This document shows, piece after piece, positions 47,723 to 57,555 of a stretch of 64,000 nucleotides of DNA. A program made the position numbers and the translations under genes. Below the pieces are notes generated by a model, which was not told the origin of the DNA, ran no database searches, and saw only the letters and a list, made by a program, of their open reading frames with translations. How positions within the stretch are numbered: the stretch's first letter is position 1; each line of letters opens with the position of its first letter. Origin of the DNA: Betaproteobacteria bacterium (GTDB lineage Bacteria; Pseudomonadota; Gammaproteobacteria; Burkholderiales; Sulfuricellaceae); NCBI GenBank assembly GCA_021373185.1, contig JAJFTF010000024.1, forward strand, positions 1-64,000, in the 5' to 3' direction.

Positions 47723-47767
47723 GAACTACGGTTTTCAGGTTCAATTCTGAGTGGCTTGGCTGTCCTG

Positions 47768-48415
47768 TTACTTCCCCCGACCCTCGCCCCACAATAATTT
47801 GTGGAGCTGTATCTGCAAGCGCACAGGCAAGTTGTCGCGCAGTATCCACTGCGCCAGCAACGCCGGTTCAAGCCGCCCCTGACAGGCGGAAAACAGCACC
47901 GGGCAACGTTCGGCAAGGCGACGCTCGCTCAGTACCTGTTTCGCCCAAAGATAATCTTCCTCGCCGCACAGCACGAATTTCACCTCGTCCTGCGGCGTCA
48001 GCCATTCCAGGTTTTCCCAACGGTTTCTTTCGACTTCGCCCGAGCCCGGCGTTTTGATATCCAGGATTCTGGAAACACGCGGATCGACTTTGGCAATATC
48101 CAGCGCACCGCCGGTTTCCAGCGACACCGAATAGCCCGCATCGCATAACTGCCGCAACAGTACCAGGCAATCCTTCTGCGCCAGCGGCTCGCCGCCGGTC
48201 ACCGTGACATAGTGCGCATGATATTGCGCCACCTTGTCGAGAATTTCGGGCAGCGCAAGGGTGATCCCTTCCTGAAAGGCGTAGGTGGTATCGCAGTAGG
48301 TGCAGCGGAGCGGGCAACCGGTCAGGCGGATGAACGCCGTAGGCAAGCCGACACGGCTGGTTTCGCCTTGCAGGGAATAAAATATTTCGTTGATGCGCAG
48401 GGCGGGTGACGGCAC
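47768..48415 (-). CDS. queE: QueE, 7-carboxy-7-deazaguanine synthase
   Basis: This radical-SAM enzyme of queuosine/preQ0 synthesis is 215 residues long. CPLRCTYC holds the CxxxCxxC cluster ligands and TVTGGEPLAQ the SAM-binding GGE motif. A GTG start at 48415 gives MPSPALRINEIFYSLQGE, the conserved N-terminus. It lies 6 bases after cpoB at the end of the tol-pal run, a common betaproteobacterial order. Confidence 0.96.
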   Translation of the reverse strand: MPSPALRINEIFYSLQGETSRVGLPTAFIRLTGCPLRCTYCDTTYAFQEGITLALPEILDKVAQYHAHYVTVTGGEPLAQKDCLVLLRQLCDAGYSVSLETGGALDIAKVDPRVSRILDIKTPGSGEVERNRWENLEWLTPQDEVKFVLCGEEDYLWAKQVLSERRLAERCPVLFSACQGRLEPALLAQWILRDNLPVRLQIQLHKLLWGEGRGK

Positions 48416-48421
48416 TACAGG

Positions 48422-49216
48422 CTATTTGATCTTGGTCAGGCGGTTCTTGGCACTGATCGCGGCATTGCTGAGCGGATGTTTCGCCACGATGCTTTCCAGC
48501 GTTTTCCTTGCTGCCGCCGCATCGCCCAAGCCCTGCTGGCAACTGGCGATATTCAACAAGGCATCCGGCACCTTGGCGCTGTCGGGAAACTGGCTGACCA
48601 GATTTTGCTGGCTGGCGATCGCATTTTTATAATCGCGCAGGTTGAAATAGGAATTACCGATCCAGTAATGGGCGCTGGGCGCCAACTGGCCGTTGGGGTG
48701 AATGCTGATGAAGCGCTGAAAGCCGGCGATGGCGCCCTGGTAATTTCCGGCCTTGAACAAGGCCAGAGCGGCGTCATACTCTTTGGGTTCATCGACAACG
48801 ACAACGATGGATTGGCTCGCTTGGGCCGATTCAGGAACTGCCTGCTTGCCTGGGTCAGCCTGAGCCGGCGCATCCGCAGCAGACCCGCCAGTGCGTTCCA
48901 ATTTGCGCAGGCGACTGTCGAGATCGACATACAGGTCGCGCTGCCGCTTCTGTGTGATTTCAATATCGTGGGCATGTACTTCAATCTGTCCGCGTAGCGC
49001 GGCCAGGTCGGATTTGAGCGCATCCAACTGGGACAATAGCCCCACGCCCTGGGAGCGCGCAATACCTTCCATTTGCGCAACGCGCCCTTCCATCCCCTGA
49101 ATCTGCTGCTGCAACGCAGCAATTTTTTGATGGGCTTCGTCATCCGTAAACAAACCGGCAAAACATAGCGAAGACCCGCCAAGAAACAGGATCAGGAAAA
49201 GCGCGAGGCGATTCAT
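48422..49216 (-). CDS. cpoB: CpoB (YbgF), Tol-Pal-associated cell division coordinator
   Basis: This periplasmic protein ties outer-membrane constriction to peptidoglycan synthesis. The 264-residue protein has a signal peptide (cleavage near CFAGLF), a coiled-coil trimerisation region (about 30-110, with several IAALQQQIQG-type heptads) and C-terminal tetratricopeptide repeats (YDAALALFKAGNYQGAI, then HYWIGNSYFNLRDYKNAI). It lies 3 bases after pal. Confidence 0.95.
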   Translation of the reverse strand: MNRLALFLILFLGGSSLCFAGLFTDDEAHQKIAALQQQIQGMEGRVAQMEGIARSQGVGLLSQLDALKSDLAALRGQIEVHAHDIEITQKRQRDLYVDLDSRLRKLERTGGSAADAPAQADPGKQAVPESAQASQSIVVVVDEPKEYDAALALFKAGNYQGAIAGFQRFISIHPNGQLAPSAHYWIGNSYFNLRDYKNAIASQQNLVSQFPDSAKVPDALLNIASCQQGLGDAAAARKTLESIVAKHPLSNAAISAKNRLTKIK

Positions 49217-49219
49217 GGT

Positions 49220-49732
49220 TTATTCGCCGTGATAAACGATATCAGCGCGGCGATTTTCCTTCCAACAAGACTCGTCATGACAGGCAGCGCGAGGCTTTTC
49301 TTCGCCAAAGCTGACCGTTTCGATCTGGCTGTCCGATACGCCCAGCACGTTCATCATTTTCCTGACGCTGTCGGCACGACGATTGCCGAGGGAAAGGTTG
49401 TATTCACGGCTGCCGCGCTCGTCGCAATTGCCCTGCACCGCGATCTTGGCATCCTTGTGGCCGGTCAGATACCCGGAATGCGCTTCAACCATCGGCTTGT
49501 ATTCGCCTTTGACATCGTATTTGTCGAAATCATAAAAAACGCTACGCTTGGAAAGAATGTTGTTGGGATCTTTCAAAGGATTGGCGCCAACGGCCTTCTG
49601 ATCCGACGGTGCGGTCTGTGCGCCCTGGCCGGCTCTGTCTTCAACCTGAGCATTGGATTGGTCTTTCACGTCCTGTCCTGCGCAAGCGGCCAGCAAGCTG
49701 ACCAATAAAGTGCTAAGCAATATTTTATTCAA
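49220..49732 (-). CDS. pal: Pal, peptidoglycan-associated lipoprotein
   Basis: This outer-membrane lipoprotein binds peptidoglycan and TolB. The 170-residue protein has lipobox LLAAC, a low-complexity linker and an OmpA-like domain with VQGNCDERGSREYNLSLGNR. Length is typical. It lies between tolB and cpoB. Confidence 0.98.
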   Translation of the reverse strand: MNKILLSTLLVSLLAACAGQDVKDQSNAQVEDRAGQGAQTAPSDQKAVGANPLKDPNNILSKRSVFYDFDKYDVKGEYKPMVEAHSGYLTGHKDAKIAVQGNCDERGSREYNLSLGNRRADSVRKMMNVLGVSDSQIETVSFGEEKPRAACHDESCWKENRRADIVYHGE

Positions 49733-49763
49733 TTTCTCTTCTCCTTATGGAATAACGATTAAC

Positions 49764-51047
49764 TTACTGACTCTTCAACAACGGCCCCCATTCGGGTTCG
49801 CGTACATCGCCCGACTGGGTGGACAGCCGCTGCTTTACCCGGCCATCGCTCGAAACGGCGGCCAATATCCCGCGCCCCCCAATTTCAGTGGCATAGAGTA
49901 ACATTTTCCCGTTAGGCGCGAAACTGGGAGATTCATCCATGCGCGTATCGGTCAACACTTGCACCTGGCCAGACGCGATATCCTGCAGCGCGACATTGAA
50001 GGAAGAACCGTTCATGCGCTGGATGAAGGTAAAGCTCTTTCCATCCGGGCTGTAATGCGGGGAAACGTTGTAATTCCCCTCGAAAGTCAGGCGCTGCGCG
50101 CCATTGCCGCTGACGGCCATGCGGTAAATCTGCGGGCTGCCGCCGCGATCCGAGGTGAAGATGATGAATGCGCCGTCCGGCGAAAAGCAAGGCTCGGTAT
50201 CGATGGAGGAACTATAGCTCAAGCGCTTCACGCCGCTGCCGTCGGCATTGACCAGGTAAATCTGCGAACTGCCGTCCTTGGTCAGCACGATGGCAAGCTG
50301 CTTGCCATCCGGCGACCAGGCTGGCGCACTGTTGTTGCCTTTGAACTCGGCCAGCACCTGGCGATGGCTGCTGACCAGCGACTGGATATAAACAATCGGT
50401 TTTTTGCGCTCGAACGACACGTAAGCCAGCTTGCTGCCGTCCGGCGACCAGGACGGGGAAATGATCGGTTCGTTTGACGCCAGCACGGTCTGTGCGCCGA
50501 AGCCGTCCGCATCCGCCACCTGCAACTCATAACGCTTGCCGCTCTTGACGATGTAAGCGATGCGGGTGCTGAACACGCCGACATCGCCGGTCAGTTTTTC
50601 GTAAATCAGATCGGCGATCTTGTGCGCGGTGGCGCGCAACTGGGCCGCATCGACAATATAGCTATAACCGGCAAGCTGCGTTTGCTTCACCGCATCCAGC
50701 AGGCGGAAACGCACTTCCAGTTTGCCGTCCGAACGACTCAAAACACTGCCTATCGCCAGTGCCTCGGCGCTACGAGCGCGCCAATCCTGGTAATTCACCT
50801 CGGCGGGTTCATGCGGCACAGGCGTTATCCCGACGGAATCGACCATCTTGAACAAACCGCTGCGCTGCAAATCGGCGGCAACCACGGTAGTAATCGCCTG
50901 CGGCATCTGGCTTTCACCGGCAAACGGCACGATGGCAACCGGGATCTGATTGGCGCCGCTGCCAACGATCTCGATAGTCAGCGCCGCATGGGCCAATGGC
51001 GCAAGCAACAGCCACACCGCACCTATAAATAACTTTCTGAATCTCAT
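49764..51047 (-). CDS. tolB: TolB, periplasmic Tol-Pal protein
   Basis: This 427-residue protein has a signal peptide (LLAPLAHAA), an N-terminal alpha/beta domain and a C-terminal six-bladed propeller. The blades show the repeated pattern SPSWSPDGSKLAYVS, APAWSPDGKQLAIV and so on. It bridges Pal and TolA. It lies 55 bases after tolA and 31 before pal. Confidence 0.98.
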   Translation of the reverse strand: MRFRKLFIGAVWLLLAPLAHAALTIEIVGSGANQIPVAIVPFAGESQMPQAITTVVAADLQRSGLFKMVDSVGITPVPHEPAEVNYQDWRARSAEALAIGSVLSRSDGKLEVRFRLLDAVKQTQLAGYSYIVDAAQLRATAHKIADLIYEKLTGDVGVFSTRIAYIVKSGKRYELQVADADGFGAQTVLASNEPIISPSWSPDGSKLAYVSFERKKPIVYIQSLVSSHRQVLAEFKGNNSAPAWSPDGKQLAIVLTKDGSSQIYLVNADGSGVKRLSYSSSIDTEPCFSPDGAFIIFTSDRGGSPQIYRMAVSGNGAQRLTFEGNYNVSPHYSPDGKSFTFIQRMNGSSFNVALQDIASGQVQVLTDTRMDESPSFAPNGKMLLYATEIGGRGILAAVSSDGRVKQRLSTQSGDVREPEWGPLLKSQ

Positions 51048-51102
51048 ACCAATTCCTTTAAATCGCGTAATTCGTAATTATTCATCTCAAAAACCCCATC
51101 TC

Positions 51103-51897
51103 TCAATCATTAGGTCGAAGTTCCAGGTGAAGCTCCCTGAACGCCCCGAACAGGCCCGATTCAGCCGGAGGCAACGGCAACGGCTGCGCCAGCAAAATCG
51201 CTTTCTCGATGGCCTGGTCGCACAAGGCATTACCGCTCGATTTCCTGAGCCTCGGTTCCATCAACAACTGGCCGGTAGGCATCAACGTCACATCGAATTC
51301 CACGACGGGATTATTCAGCGGCTGGCAAGGCTGATTATTGATGAAGCGCTTGACCTTGTCGCTGATCTTCCGCCGGTAACCATCCACCTCACGCTGCCGG
51401 GCCGATGCTTGCTGCCGGGCAACAGCCTGCGCCAAATCCTGCTGCTGGCGCATTGCCTCGCGCTGTTGCTCCTGCACGAGCCGTTCCTGCTTCAATTTTT
51501 CCTGCTCCTGGCGCTTCAGTTCCGCCTGCTTTTGCTTCTCCGCTTCGACTTTTTTCTGTTGCTCTTCCTTGAGCTTCTTTTCCTTTTCCTTCGCTTTCAG
51601 CTCGATATCGACCTTGGGCGGTTTGGGCTGCTCGACTTTGGGCTCCGGTTTCGGTTCCGGCTTGGGCGCTGGCTTTGGTTCAGGTTTTGGCTCCGGCCTA
51701 GGCTCCGGCTCTCGTTTTGGCGCCGCCTTTTGCGCTGGCGCAGGCAAGCTGGGCCACAATTCCGCCATCACCGGCCCGGCTTCCCTAGTCTGCCAACTGA
51801 CGCCGAACACCAGCACCGCGACAAAAATCAGGTGCACCAGAACGGCCAGAACAGCCGCCCACTTCCTGCCCGGCTCCTTGCGATCTGTCGGCGGCAT
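51103..51897 (-). CDS. tolA: TolA, envelope-spanning protein of the Tol-Pal system
   Basis: This 264-residue protein has one N-terminal membrane helix (about 12-34), a Pro/Lys/Glu repeat (PEPKPEPKPAPKPEPKPEPK and on) and a long Lys/Glu/Gln helical domain. The C-terminal TonB/TolA-like domain (about 190-264) ends LHLELRPND. It couples TolQR proton-motive force to the outer membrane. Its ATG overlaps the tolR stop by one base (TAATG). Confidence 0.95.
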   Translation of the reverse strand: MPPTDRKEPGRKWAAVLAVLVHLIFVAVLVFGVSWQTREAGPVMAELWPSLPAPAQKAAPKREPEPRPEPKPEPKPAPKPEPKPEPKVEQPKPPKVDIELKAKEKEKKLKEEQQKKVEAEKQKQAELKRQEQEKLKQERLVQEQQREAMRQQQDLAQAVARQQASARQREVDGYRRKISDKVKRFINNQPCQPLNNPVVEFDVTLMPTGQLLMEPRLRKSSGNALCDQAIEKAILLAQPLPLPPAESGLFGAFRELHLELRPND

Positions 51898-52316
51898 TAT
51901 CCAGCCCGGGGCTTCGCCAGCAGCCCGACTTTCTTCACCTGGTTGCTTTGCAGCTTGTCCATCACGTTCAGCACCATCTCGTAGCGCACGTTCTTGTCCG
52001 CCGAAATCACCACGGCCTGCTCGGGGTTGCGCTGCTGCTGTTCCTTGACCGCATCGACCAGTTCGTCCAGCGTGACTTTACGCTCCGCATTGGACTGTGC
52101 GCGGTCGCGCAAACGCAGGCTGTTGTCGGTGCGGATTTCCACTTCCAGCGGCGCCATCGGCGGCTTGAGCGACTGGCCCACGGAAGGCAGCTCGATCTGA
52201 CCCGGATTAACCAACGGCGCGGTGACCATGAAAATAATCAGCAACACCAGCATCACGTCGATATAAGGCACGACGTTGATCTGGTTCATGAAGCGGCGAG
52301 GGCGGCGATTCATCAA
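51897..52316 (-). CDS. tolR: TolR, inner-membrane component of Tol-Pal
   Basis: This 139-residue ExbD-like protein has one membrane helix carrying the ion-path Asp in NVVPYIDVMLVLLIIFMV, then a periplasmic domain. Its ATG overlaps the tolQ stop by 4 bases. Confidence 0.97.
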   Translation of the reverse strand: MMNRRPRRFMNQINVVPYIDVMLVLLIIFMVTAPLVNPGQIELPSVGQSLKPPMAPLEVEIRTDNSLRLRDRAQSNAERKVTLDELVDAVKEQQQRNPEQAVVISADKNVRYEMVLNVMDKLQSNQVKKVGLLAKPRAG

Positions 52317-52993
52317 GTGTTGGCCTGCCTTTGCAGGATATTGGAAAACTCCTCCATGAAGCTGTCGAAACGAGTCGCCAGCCGATCCACGTCATGGGAG
52401 AAATGATTGTAGGCAAGCACCGCCGGAATCGCCGCGAACAAGCCCATCGCCGTGGCGATCAGCGCTTCGGCGATGCCCGGTGCAACGTGCGCCAGAGTCG
52501 CCTGCACCACATTGGACAGGCTGCGGAACGCATTCATGATGCCCCATACCGTGCCGAACAGCCCGATGTAAGGGCTGACCGAACCGACCGAAGCGAGGAA
52601 GGCGAGGTGCTGCTCGAGCGCATCCAGTTCGCGCTGGCAAGCCGCGCGCATGGCGCGGCGAGTGCCTTCCATGACGGCTGAGATGTCCATCCTCCCCTGC
52701 CGCTTGAGCTTGAGAAACTCCCGGAAACCGGCCTCGAAAATCTTTTCCATCCCCACTATTTGCGTCCGGCCCGAACTGACGCGCTGATACAGGCTGTTAA
52801 GATCGGCGCCGCTCCAGAATTCATCTTCGAACTTGTCCGCCTCGCGCACTGCATCGCGGATGGCGAACAGCTTGCCGAAAATGAAATACCAGGACAGGCC
52901 CGAGGCCAGCAGCAGGATCAGCAGCACCATTTGCACCAGCACGCTGGCGTTGGTGATCAGGCTCAAAAAAGACAGGTCATGCGTAACGTTCAC
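52313..52993 (-). CDS. tolQ: TolQ, inner-membrane motor protein of Tol-Pal
   Basis: This 226-residue ExbB/MotA-like protein has three membrane helices. The conserved loop region ends VSPYIGLFGTVWGIMNAF and the last helix ALIATAMGLFAAIPAVLAY has the expected Thr/Ala pattern. It is coupled to ybgC and tolR by 4-base overlaps. Confidence 0.98.
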   Translation of the reverse strand: MNVTHDLSFLSLITNASVLVQMVLLILLLASGLSWYFIFGKLFAIRDAVREADKFEDEFWSGADLNSLYQRVSSGRTQIVGMEKIFEAGFREFLKLKRQGRMDISAVMEGTRRAMRAACQRELDALEQHLAFLASVGSVSPYIGLFGTVWGIMNAFRSLSNVVQATLAHVAPGIAEALIATAMGLFAAIPAVLAYNHFSHDVDRLATRFDSFMEEFSNILQRQANT

Positions 52994-53433
52994 GATATCC
53001 TTTCAAGTTTCTCTCTAACAGGGACGGGAATTTGCACCGGTTTGAAGGTGTTCCCGTTGACACAAACAATCTTGACCCGCGCCTTCACCAGCGCCTCGCC
53101 GCGCAGCTCCCCTTCGGGATACTCCGCCGTCTGGTCCAGTTCGATCCAGCTACGACCGGCAGCGTGCAAGCGCACGCTTACCGTCAGCAGATCGTTGAAC
53201 CGCGCAGGACGGAGATATTCTATCTGCACGGCTCTCACCACGAACATCACCAGATGGTCGCGCAGCAATTCCGGTTGCTCGAAGCCCTTTGCGCGCAGCC
53301 ATTCGGTGCGGGCGCGCTCCATGAATTTCAGGTAGTTGGTGTAATACACTACGCCGCCGGCATCGGTATCTTCATAATAAACCCGTACCGGCCAGGTGAA
53401 TGCCTTGGCTCCTGTCTGGCCCCCAGCGGTCAC
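52990..53433 (-). CDS. ybgC: YbgC, Tol-Pal-associated acyl-CoA thioesterase
   Basis: This hot-dog fold thioesterase has [13 protein letters not shown], which contains the catalytic Asp, and about 147 residues. GTG 53433 is chosen: it overlaps the ruvB stop (GTGA) and has GGGAGG at good spacing upstream. A GTG at 53448 would add five residues. It is the first gene of the tol-pal set and is coupled to ruvB on one side and tolQ on the other. Confidence 0.95.
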   Translation of the reverse strand: MTAGGQTGAKAFTWPVRVYYEDTDAGGVVYYTNYLKFMERARTEWLRAKGFEQPELLRDHLVMFVVRAVQIEYLRPARFNDLLTVSVRLHAAGRSWIELDQTAEYPEGELRGEALVKARVKIVCVNGNTFKPVQIPVPVREKLERIS

Positions 53434-54488
53434 TGCGCGCCTCCCCACAGATCGCCTGTCGCCGAGTTGGGCAAGGCAAGACCGAAGTGCAGGTAAGCCA
53501 TTTGCGTTGCCACCCGTCCGCGCGGCGTGCGCATCAGATAACCCTGCTGGATCAGGTAAGGCTCGAGCACGTCCTCGATGGTGTCGCGCTCCTCGCCGAT
53601 GGCCGCCGCCAGGTTTTCCACGCCGACCGGGCCGCCGCCGAATTTTTCCAGCACCGCCTGCAACAGTTTGCGATCCATCATGTCGAGTCCGACCTTGTCG
53701 ACATCGAGCATGATCAGCGCGGCATCCGCTACATCCCGCGTCACTTTGCCATCCGCCTTGACCTCGGCATAATCGCGCACCCGGCGCAGCAGCCGGTTGG
53801 CGATCCGTGGCGTGCCACGCGAGCGTTTGGCGACTTCCGCCGCACCGTCGTCAGAAAGCTCGACCTCCATCAGCCGGGCGGAACGAGCCACAATCTGCCC
53901 CAACTCGGCGTGGGAATAAAATTCCAGCCGCGCGACGATGCCGAAACGGTCGCGCAGCGGGTTGGTCAGCATGCCGGCGCGGGTGGTGGCACCGACCAGC
54001 GTGAAGGGCGGCAGATCGAGCTTCACCGAGCGCGCTGCCGGCCCTTCGCCGATCATGATATCGAGCTGAAAATCTTCCAGCGCCGGGTAGAGGATTTCCT
54101 CGACCACCGGCGAAAGGCGATGAATTTCGTCGATGAACAGGACGTCGTTCGGCTCCAGATTGGTGAGCAGCGCGGCCAGATCGCCGGGGCGTTCCAGCAC
54201 CGGGCCGCTGGTCTGGCGCAGGTTGACTCCCATTTCGCGGGCAATGATGTGCGCCAGGGTAGTCTTGCCCAGCCCCGGCGGGCCGAACAGCAGCACGTGA
54301 TCGAGCGACTCGCTGCGACCGCGGGCTGCCTGGATGAATATTTCCAGTTGTTCGCGCGCCTTCTCCTGGCCGACATATTCCTCCAACAGCTTGGGGCGCA
54401 ATGCGCGTTCCACGGCCTCTTCCTGGGAGGAAATCGGCGCAGCGGAGATCAGGCGGCTGCCAGCTTGGAGATCGTCGGTTTCGATCAT
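53430..54488 (-). CDS. ruvB: RuvB, Holliday junction branch-migration ATPase
   Basis: This 352-residue AAA+ motor has [15 protein letters not shown] (Walker A), LFIDEIHRL (Walker B) and a C-terminal winged helix with RTPRGRVAT. The length is usual. Its ATG overlaps the ruvA stop by 4 bases. Confidence 0.98.
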   Translation of the reverse strand: MIETDDLQAGSRLISAAPISSQEEAVERALRPKLLEEYVGQEKAREQLEIFIQAARGRSESLDHVLLFGPPGLGKTTLAHIIAREMGVNLRQTSGPVLERPGDLAALLTNLEPNDVLFIDEIHRLSPVVEEILYPALEDFQLDIMIGEGPAARSVKLDLPPFTLVGATTRAGMLTNPLRDRFGIVARLEFYSHAELGQIVARSARLMEVELSDDGAAEVAKRSRGTPRIANRLLRRVRDYAEVKADGKVTRDVADAALIMLDVDKVGLDMMDRKLLQAVLEKFGGGPVGVENLAAAIGEERDTIEDVLEPYLIQQGYLMRTPRGRVATQMAYLHFGLALPNSATGDLWGGAQ

Positions 54489-55075
54489 GCTTTGGAGGAT
54501 AACAATTTAAGAGACTGGCGAATGCTGTCGGAAACATTCAGGTCGCCGGGCAACTGCTTGATCGCCCAACCCGCTTCGCGCTCATTATAACCCAGCGCCA
54601 GCAGCGCCTCCAGAACGTCGTTGCGCGCAACCGGCGCCTGCCCACCGCCTGACGACAGCAGCGCCACCCCCGCGCCCGGCAGCTTGTCGCGCAATTCCAG
54701 CAGCAAGCGTTCGGCAGTCTTCTGGCCGATGCCCGGAATTTTGACCAGCCGTCCCACTTCCTGGGCAGCGACCACTTGGGACAACTCGGCGACCGACATG
54801 CCGCTGAGGATAGTCAGCGCCAATTTCGGCCCGACGCCGCTGATCTTGAGCAACTGCCGGAAGGCCGCACGTTCATCGAGGGTAGCGAACCCGTAAAGTT
54901 GATGCGCGTCCTCGCGCACGATCAACTGGGTATGCAATGCGAGCTTCTCGCCGAGAGCGGGAAGGTTGTAGAAAGTACTCATCGGCACGTCGATCTCATA
55001 GCCGACGCCACCGACATCCACCAACACCAAGGGGGGGTGTTTTTCGAGCAGGGTGCCGGCAATTCTTCCGATCAT
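54485..55075 (-). CDS. ruvA: RuvA, Holliday junction-binding protein
   Basis: This 196-residue protein has an N-terminal OB domain starting [15 protein letters not shown], helix-hairpin-helix motifs ([15 protein letters not shown] and [16 protein letters not shown]) and the C-terminal RuvB-binding domain. ATG 55075 overlaps the ruvC stop (ATGA). An open frame continuing upstream only mirrors ruvC. Confidence 0.98.
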   Translation of the reverse strand: MIGRIAGTLLEKHPPLVLVDVGGVGYEIDVPMSTFYNLPALGEKLALHTQLIVREDAHQLYGFATLDERAAFRQLLKISGVGPKLALTILSGMSVAELSQVVAAQEVGRLVKIPGIGQKTAERLLLELRDKLPGAGVALLSSGGGQAPVARNDVLEALLALGYNEREAGWAIKQLPGDLNVSDSIRQSLKLLSSKA

Positions 55076-55593
55076 TTCACGAGCCTTCCATTTTTCATCC
55101 GAAATCCGGCTGTTGCCAGCTTGCCCAGCCCCTGCCCGCCATGCGCGTGGCAAATGGCGCAAGCCAGCGCATCCGCCGCGTCCGCCTGGGGATCGCCTTC
55201 GAGATGCAGCAGACGCTTGACCATCTCCTGCACCTGCTCCTTGGCGGCCTTGCCATGACCGACCACCGCCTGCTTCACCTGCAAGGCGGTGTATTCCGCC
55301 ACCGGCAAATCCTGCAGGATCGCCGCGCAAATCGCCGCGCCGCGCGCCTGTCCGAGCAACAGCGTGGACTGCGGATTGACGTTGACGAACACCTTTTCCA
55401 CCGCCACTTGCGTCGGGCTGTAAGTGGCGATCACCTCCGCCAGCCCTTCGACGATCACTTTCAGCCGCTGCGGCAATTCCCCGCTCGGCGTGCGGATGCA
55501 ACCGCTGGCGACATAGACCAGTTGCTGGCCGATTTTTTCGATCAAGCCGAACCCGGTTACGCGCAACCCGGGGTCTATGCCGAGGATACGGAT
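55072..55593 (-). CDS. ruvC: RuvC, Holliday junction resolvase, apparently with an ATC start codon
   Basis: RuvC cuts Holliday junctions. The conserved N-terminus (M)[15 protein letters not shown], which carries the first catalytic Asp, is encoded from 55593, but its first codon is ATC. No in-frame ATG, GTG or TTG exists there or just upstream. The nearest TTG (55566) would delete that Asp. From the ATC the protein is 173 residues, the same as E. coli RuvC, and GAGGAA lies about 7 bases upstream. The ATC is 2 bases after the yebC stop. ATA at 55599 is another rare-start option. Other catalytic residues downstream (VEKVFV, DAADALA) are present. Confidence 0.9.
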   Translation of the reverse strand: MRILGIDPGLRVTGFGLIEKIGQQLVYVASGCIRTPSGELPQRLKVIVEGLAEVIATYSPTQVAVEKVFVNVNPQSTLLLGQARGAAICAAILQDLPVAEYTALQVKQAVVGHGKAAKEQVQEMVKRLLHLEGDPQADAADALACAICHAHGGQGLGKLATAGFRMKNGRLVK

Positions 55594-55595
55594 TT

Positions 55596-56324
55596 CTATT
55601 CCTCGTCCATGACGGCAGTGGTATAGACTTCCTGCACGTCGTCGAGGCTTTCCAAGGCATCGATCAGCTTGACCATTTTCGCCGCATCGTCGCCGGTGAG
55701 TTCGGCTTCATTGGCCGGCTTCATGGTCACTTCACCGAGTTCCGGCTGGAATCCGGCTTTGATCAGAGCTTCCTTGACGGCGGCGAAGCCGTACGGATCG
55801 GTGATCACCTCGATGCTGCCGTCGTCGTTCGTCACCACGTCCTCCGCGCCAGCTTCCAGCGCCGCTTCCATCAGCCTGTCCTCGTCGGTGCCGGGGGCAA
55901 ACAACATTTGTCCGCAGTGCTTGAACAGGAATGCGACCGAACCGTCGGTGCCGAGGTTGCCGCCATGCTTGGCGAAAGCGTGGCGCACATCGGCCACGGT
56001 GCGGGTCTTGTTGTCGGTCAGACAGTCCACCATCACCGCAGCGCCTGCCGGGCCGTAACCCTCGTAGCGCAGCTCCTCGTAGTTCACGCCCTCGAGGTCG
56101 CCGGTGCCGCGCTTGATCGCGCGTTCGACGTTATCTTTCGGCATGTTGTTTTCATACGCCTTGTCCACCGCCAGACGCAGGCGCGGATTGCAGGAAATAT
56201 CGCCGCCGCCCATCTTGGCCGCCACGGTGATTTCCTTGATCAGACGAGTGAAAATCTTGCCGCGCTTGGCGTCCGTTGCGGCTTTCTTGTGCTTGATGTT
56301 AGCCCACTTGCTATGACCTGCCAT
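55596..56324 (-). CDS. yebC: YebC/PmpR family protein
   Basis: This 242-residue protein starts [20 protein letters not shown], the invariant YebC N-terminus. The family includes DNA-binding regulators (PmpR) and, in some members, a factor relieving ribosome stalling at prolines. Its TAG stop is 2 bases from the ruvC start, giving the familiar yebC-ruvC-ruvA-ruvB order. Confidence 0.97.
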   Translation of the reverse strand: MAGHSKWANIKHKKAATDAKRGKIFTRLIKEITVAAKMGGGDISCNPRLRLAVDKAYENNMPKDNVERAIKRGTGDLEGVNYEELRYEGYGPAGAAVMVDCLTDNKTRTVADVRHAFAKHGGNLGTDGSVAFLFKHCGQMLFAPGTDEDRLMEAALEAGAEDVVTNDDGSIEVITDPYGFAAVKEALIKAGFQPELGEVTMKPANEAELTGDDAAKMVKLIDALESLDDVQEVYTTAVMDEE

Positions 56325-56388
56325 AACTTCCTCGGTATTCTTTGCAAAAGATTGATATTAACATTCCGTCCCCATCATATAAAGGCGC

Positions 56389-57555
56389 TCAGCTTTCCTC
56401 ATAACGACGCGCATAGCCCGCCACTCCCATCAGGAATCGCACCATGCCATAGCTCGCCCATGCCAGGAACCTGCTATAAAACGATTGCTGACGCCAGCGA
56501 TCGGGGGCAACTTGCTGTGCGCCCTCGCCGATAGCCTTTAGCAAACTCTCCCTGAGCGCACCGGCAAATACGCCATCAAGCGCGACGATATTGGCTTCCA
56601 GCGCCAGCATCAGGCTGAACGGATCGATGTTGGAAGACCCCACTGTCGCCCAGCGCCGATCGATGACCGCCACCTTGGCATGCAGAAAACTCTTGTTGTA
56701 ACTATAGATTTCGATACCCGCATCGAGCAGGACGCCATACAGGGCGCGCGAAGCATAATGCAGCAGGACATATTCCACCCGCCCCTGCAGCAGCAGCACC
56801 ACCCGCACCCCGCGTGCGGCAGCCTGAATCAATGCCTGCCGGAAATGCCTGCCGGGCAGAAAATAGGCATTGGCAATGACAATCTCTTCCGTCGCCGAAG
56901 CGATGGCATCCAGATAAGCGCGCTCGATATCGCGCCGATGTCGGATATTGTCGCGCCTGACGAAAGCCGCTTCGGTGTCGCCGCAAGGTGCAAGGCGCAA
57001 AGATTCGCCTTGCTTCCGGCTGCGATAACCGCGAATTTTCCGCCAGGCCACCAGAGACCAGACACGCTTCGCCGACCGGTGGATTTCCGCCAGCAACGGC
57101 CCCTCGACCGCAACCGCATAATCAAAACGCGGCGGAATCTGGTGGGGGGTATCCATGTCGTCGATCACGTTGATGCCGCCGACGAACGCGATGCGCGTGT
57201 CGATCACTGCAATTTTGCGGTGCAAGCGCCGCAGCCGGTGACGCCTGAAGCGCCAGGGCGAAATTTCACGGCGATAAAACAGCAGTTGCACGCCCGCCAC
57301 GCGCAAATCCTCGGCAAAATATTCCGGCAATGTTCTTGAGCCGAAGCCGTCAAGCAGCAGGTGCACTGTCACGCCCCGCCGCACCGCCCGTTTCAGCGCC
57401 TCGCCAATTTGCCTGCCGGTTTCGTCGTACTCGTAAATATACGATTCCAGAAAAATTTCACGGCGCGCGCTGTCGATAGCGGTCTCCAGCGCTGGAAAAT
57501 ATTCAGCGCCATTCTTGAGCAGGGTCAGGCGATTGCCGGCGGCCAGATCGATCAT
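56389..57555 (-). CDS. clsB: ClsB-type cardiolipin synthase (phospholipase D family)
   Basis: This 388-residue enzyme has two HKD motifs, HRKIAVIDTRIAFVGG and HAKVAVIDRRWATVGSSN, each with HxKxxxxD. It joins phospholipids to make cardiolipin at the inner membrane. The C-terminus has a hydrophobic stretch (ASYGMVRFLMGVAG). ATG 57555 overlaps the stop of the EEP-family gene by 4 bases. An upstream frame continuation mirrors that gene. Confidence 0.94.
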   Translation of the reverse strand: MIDLAAGNRLTLLKNGAEYFPALETAIDSARREIFLESYIYEYDETGRQIGEALKRAVRRGVTVHLLLDGFGSRTLPEYFAEDLRVAGVQLLFYRREISPWRFRRHRLRRLHRKIAVIDTRIAFVGGINVIDDMDTPHQIPPRFDYAVAVEGPLLAEIHRSAKRVWSLVAWRKIRGYRSRKQGESLRLAPCGDTEAAFVRRDNIRHRRDIERAYLDAIASATEEIVIANAYFLPGRHFRQALIQAAARGVRVVLLLQGRVEYVLLHYASRALYGVLLDAGIEIYSYNKSFLHAKVAVIDRRWATVGSSNIDPFSLMLALEANIVALDGVFAGALRESLLKAIGEGAQQVAPDRWRQQSFYSRFLAWASYGMVRFLMGVAGYARRYEES

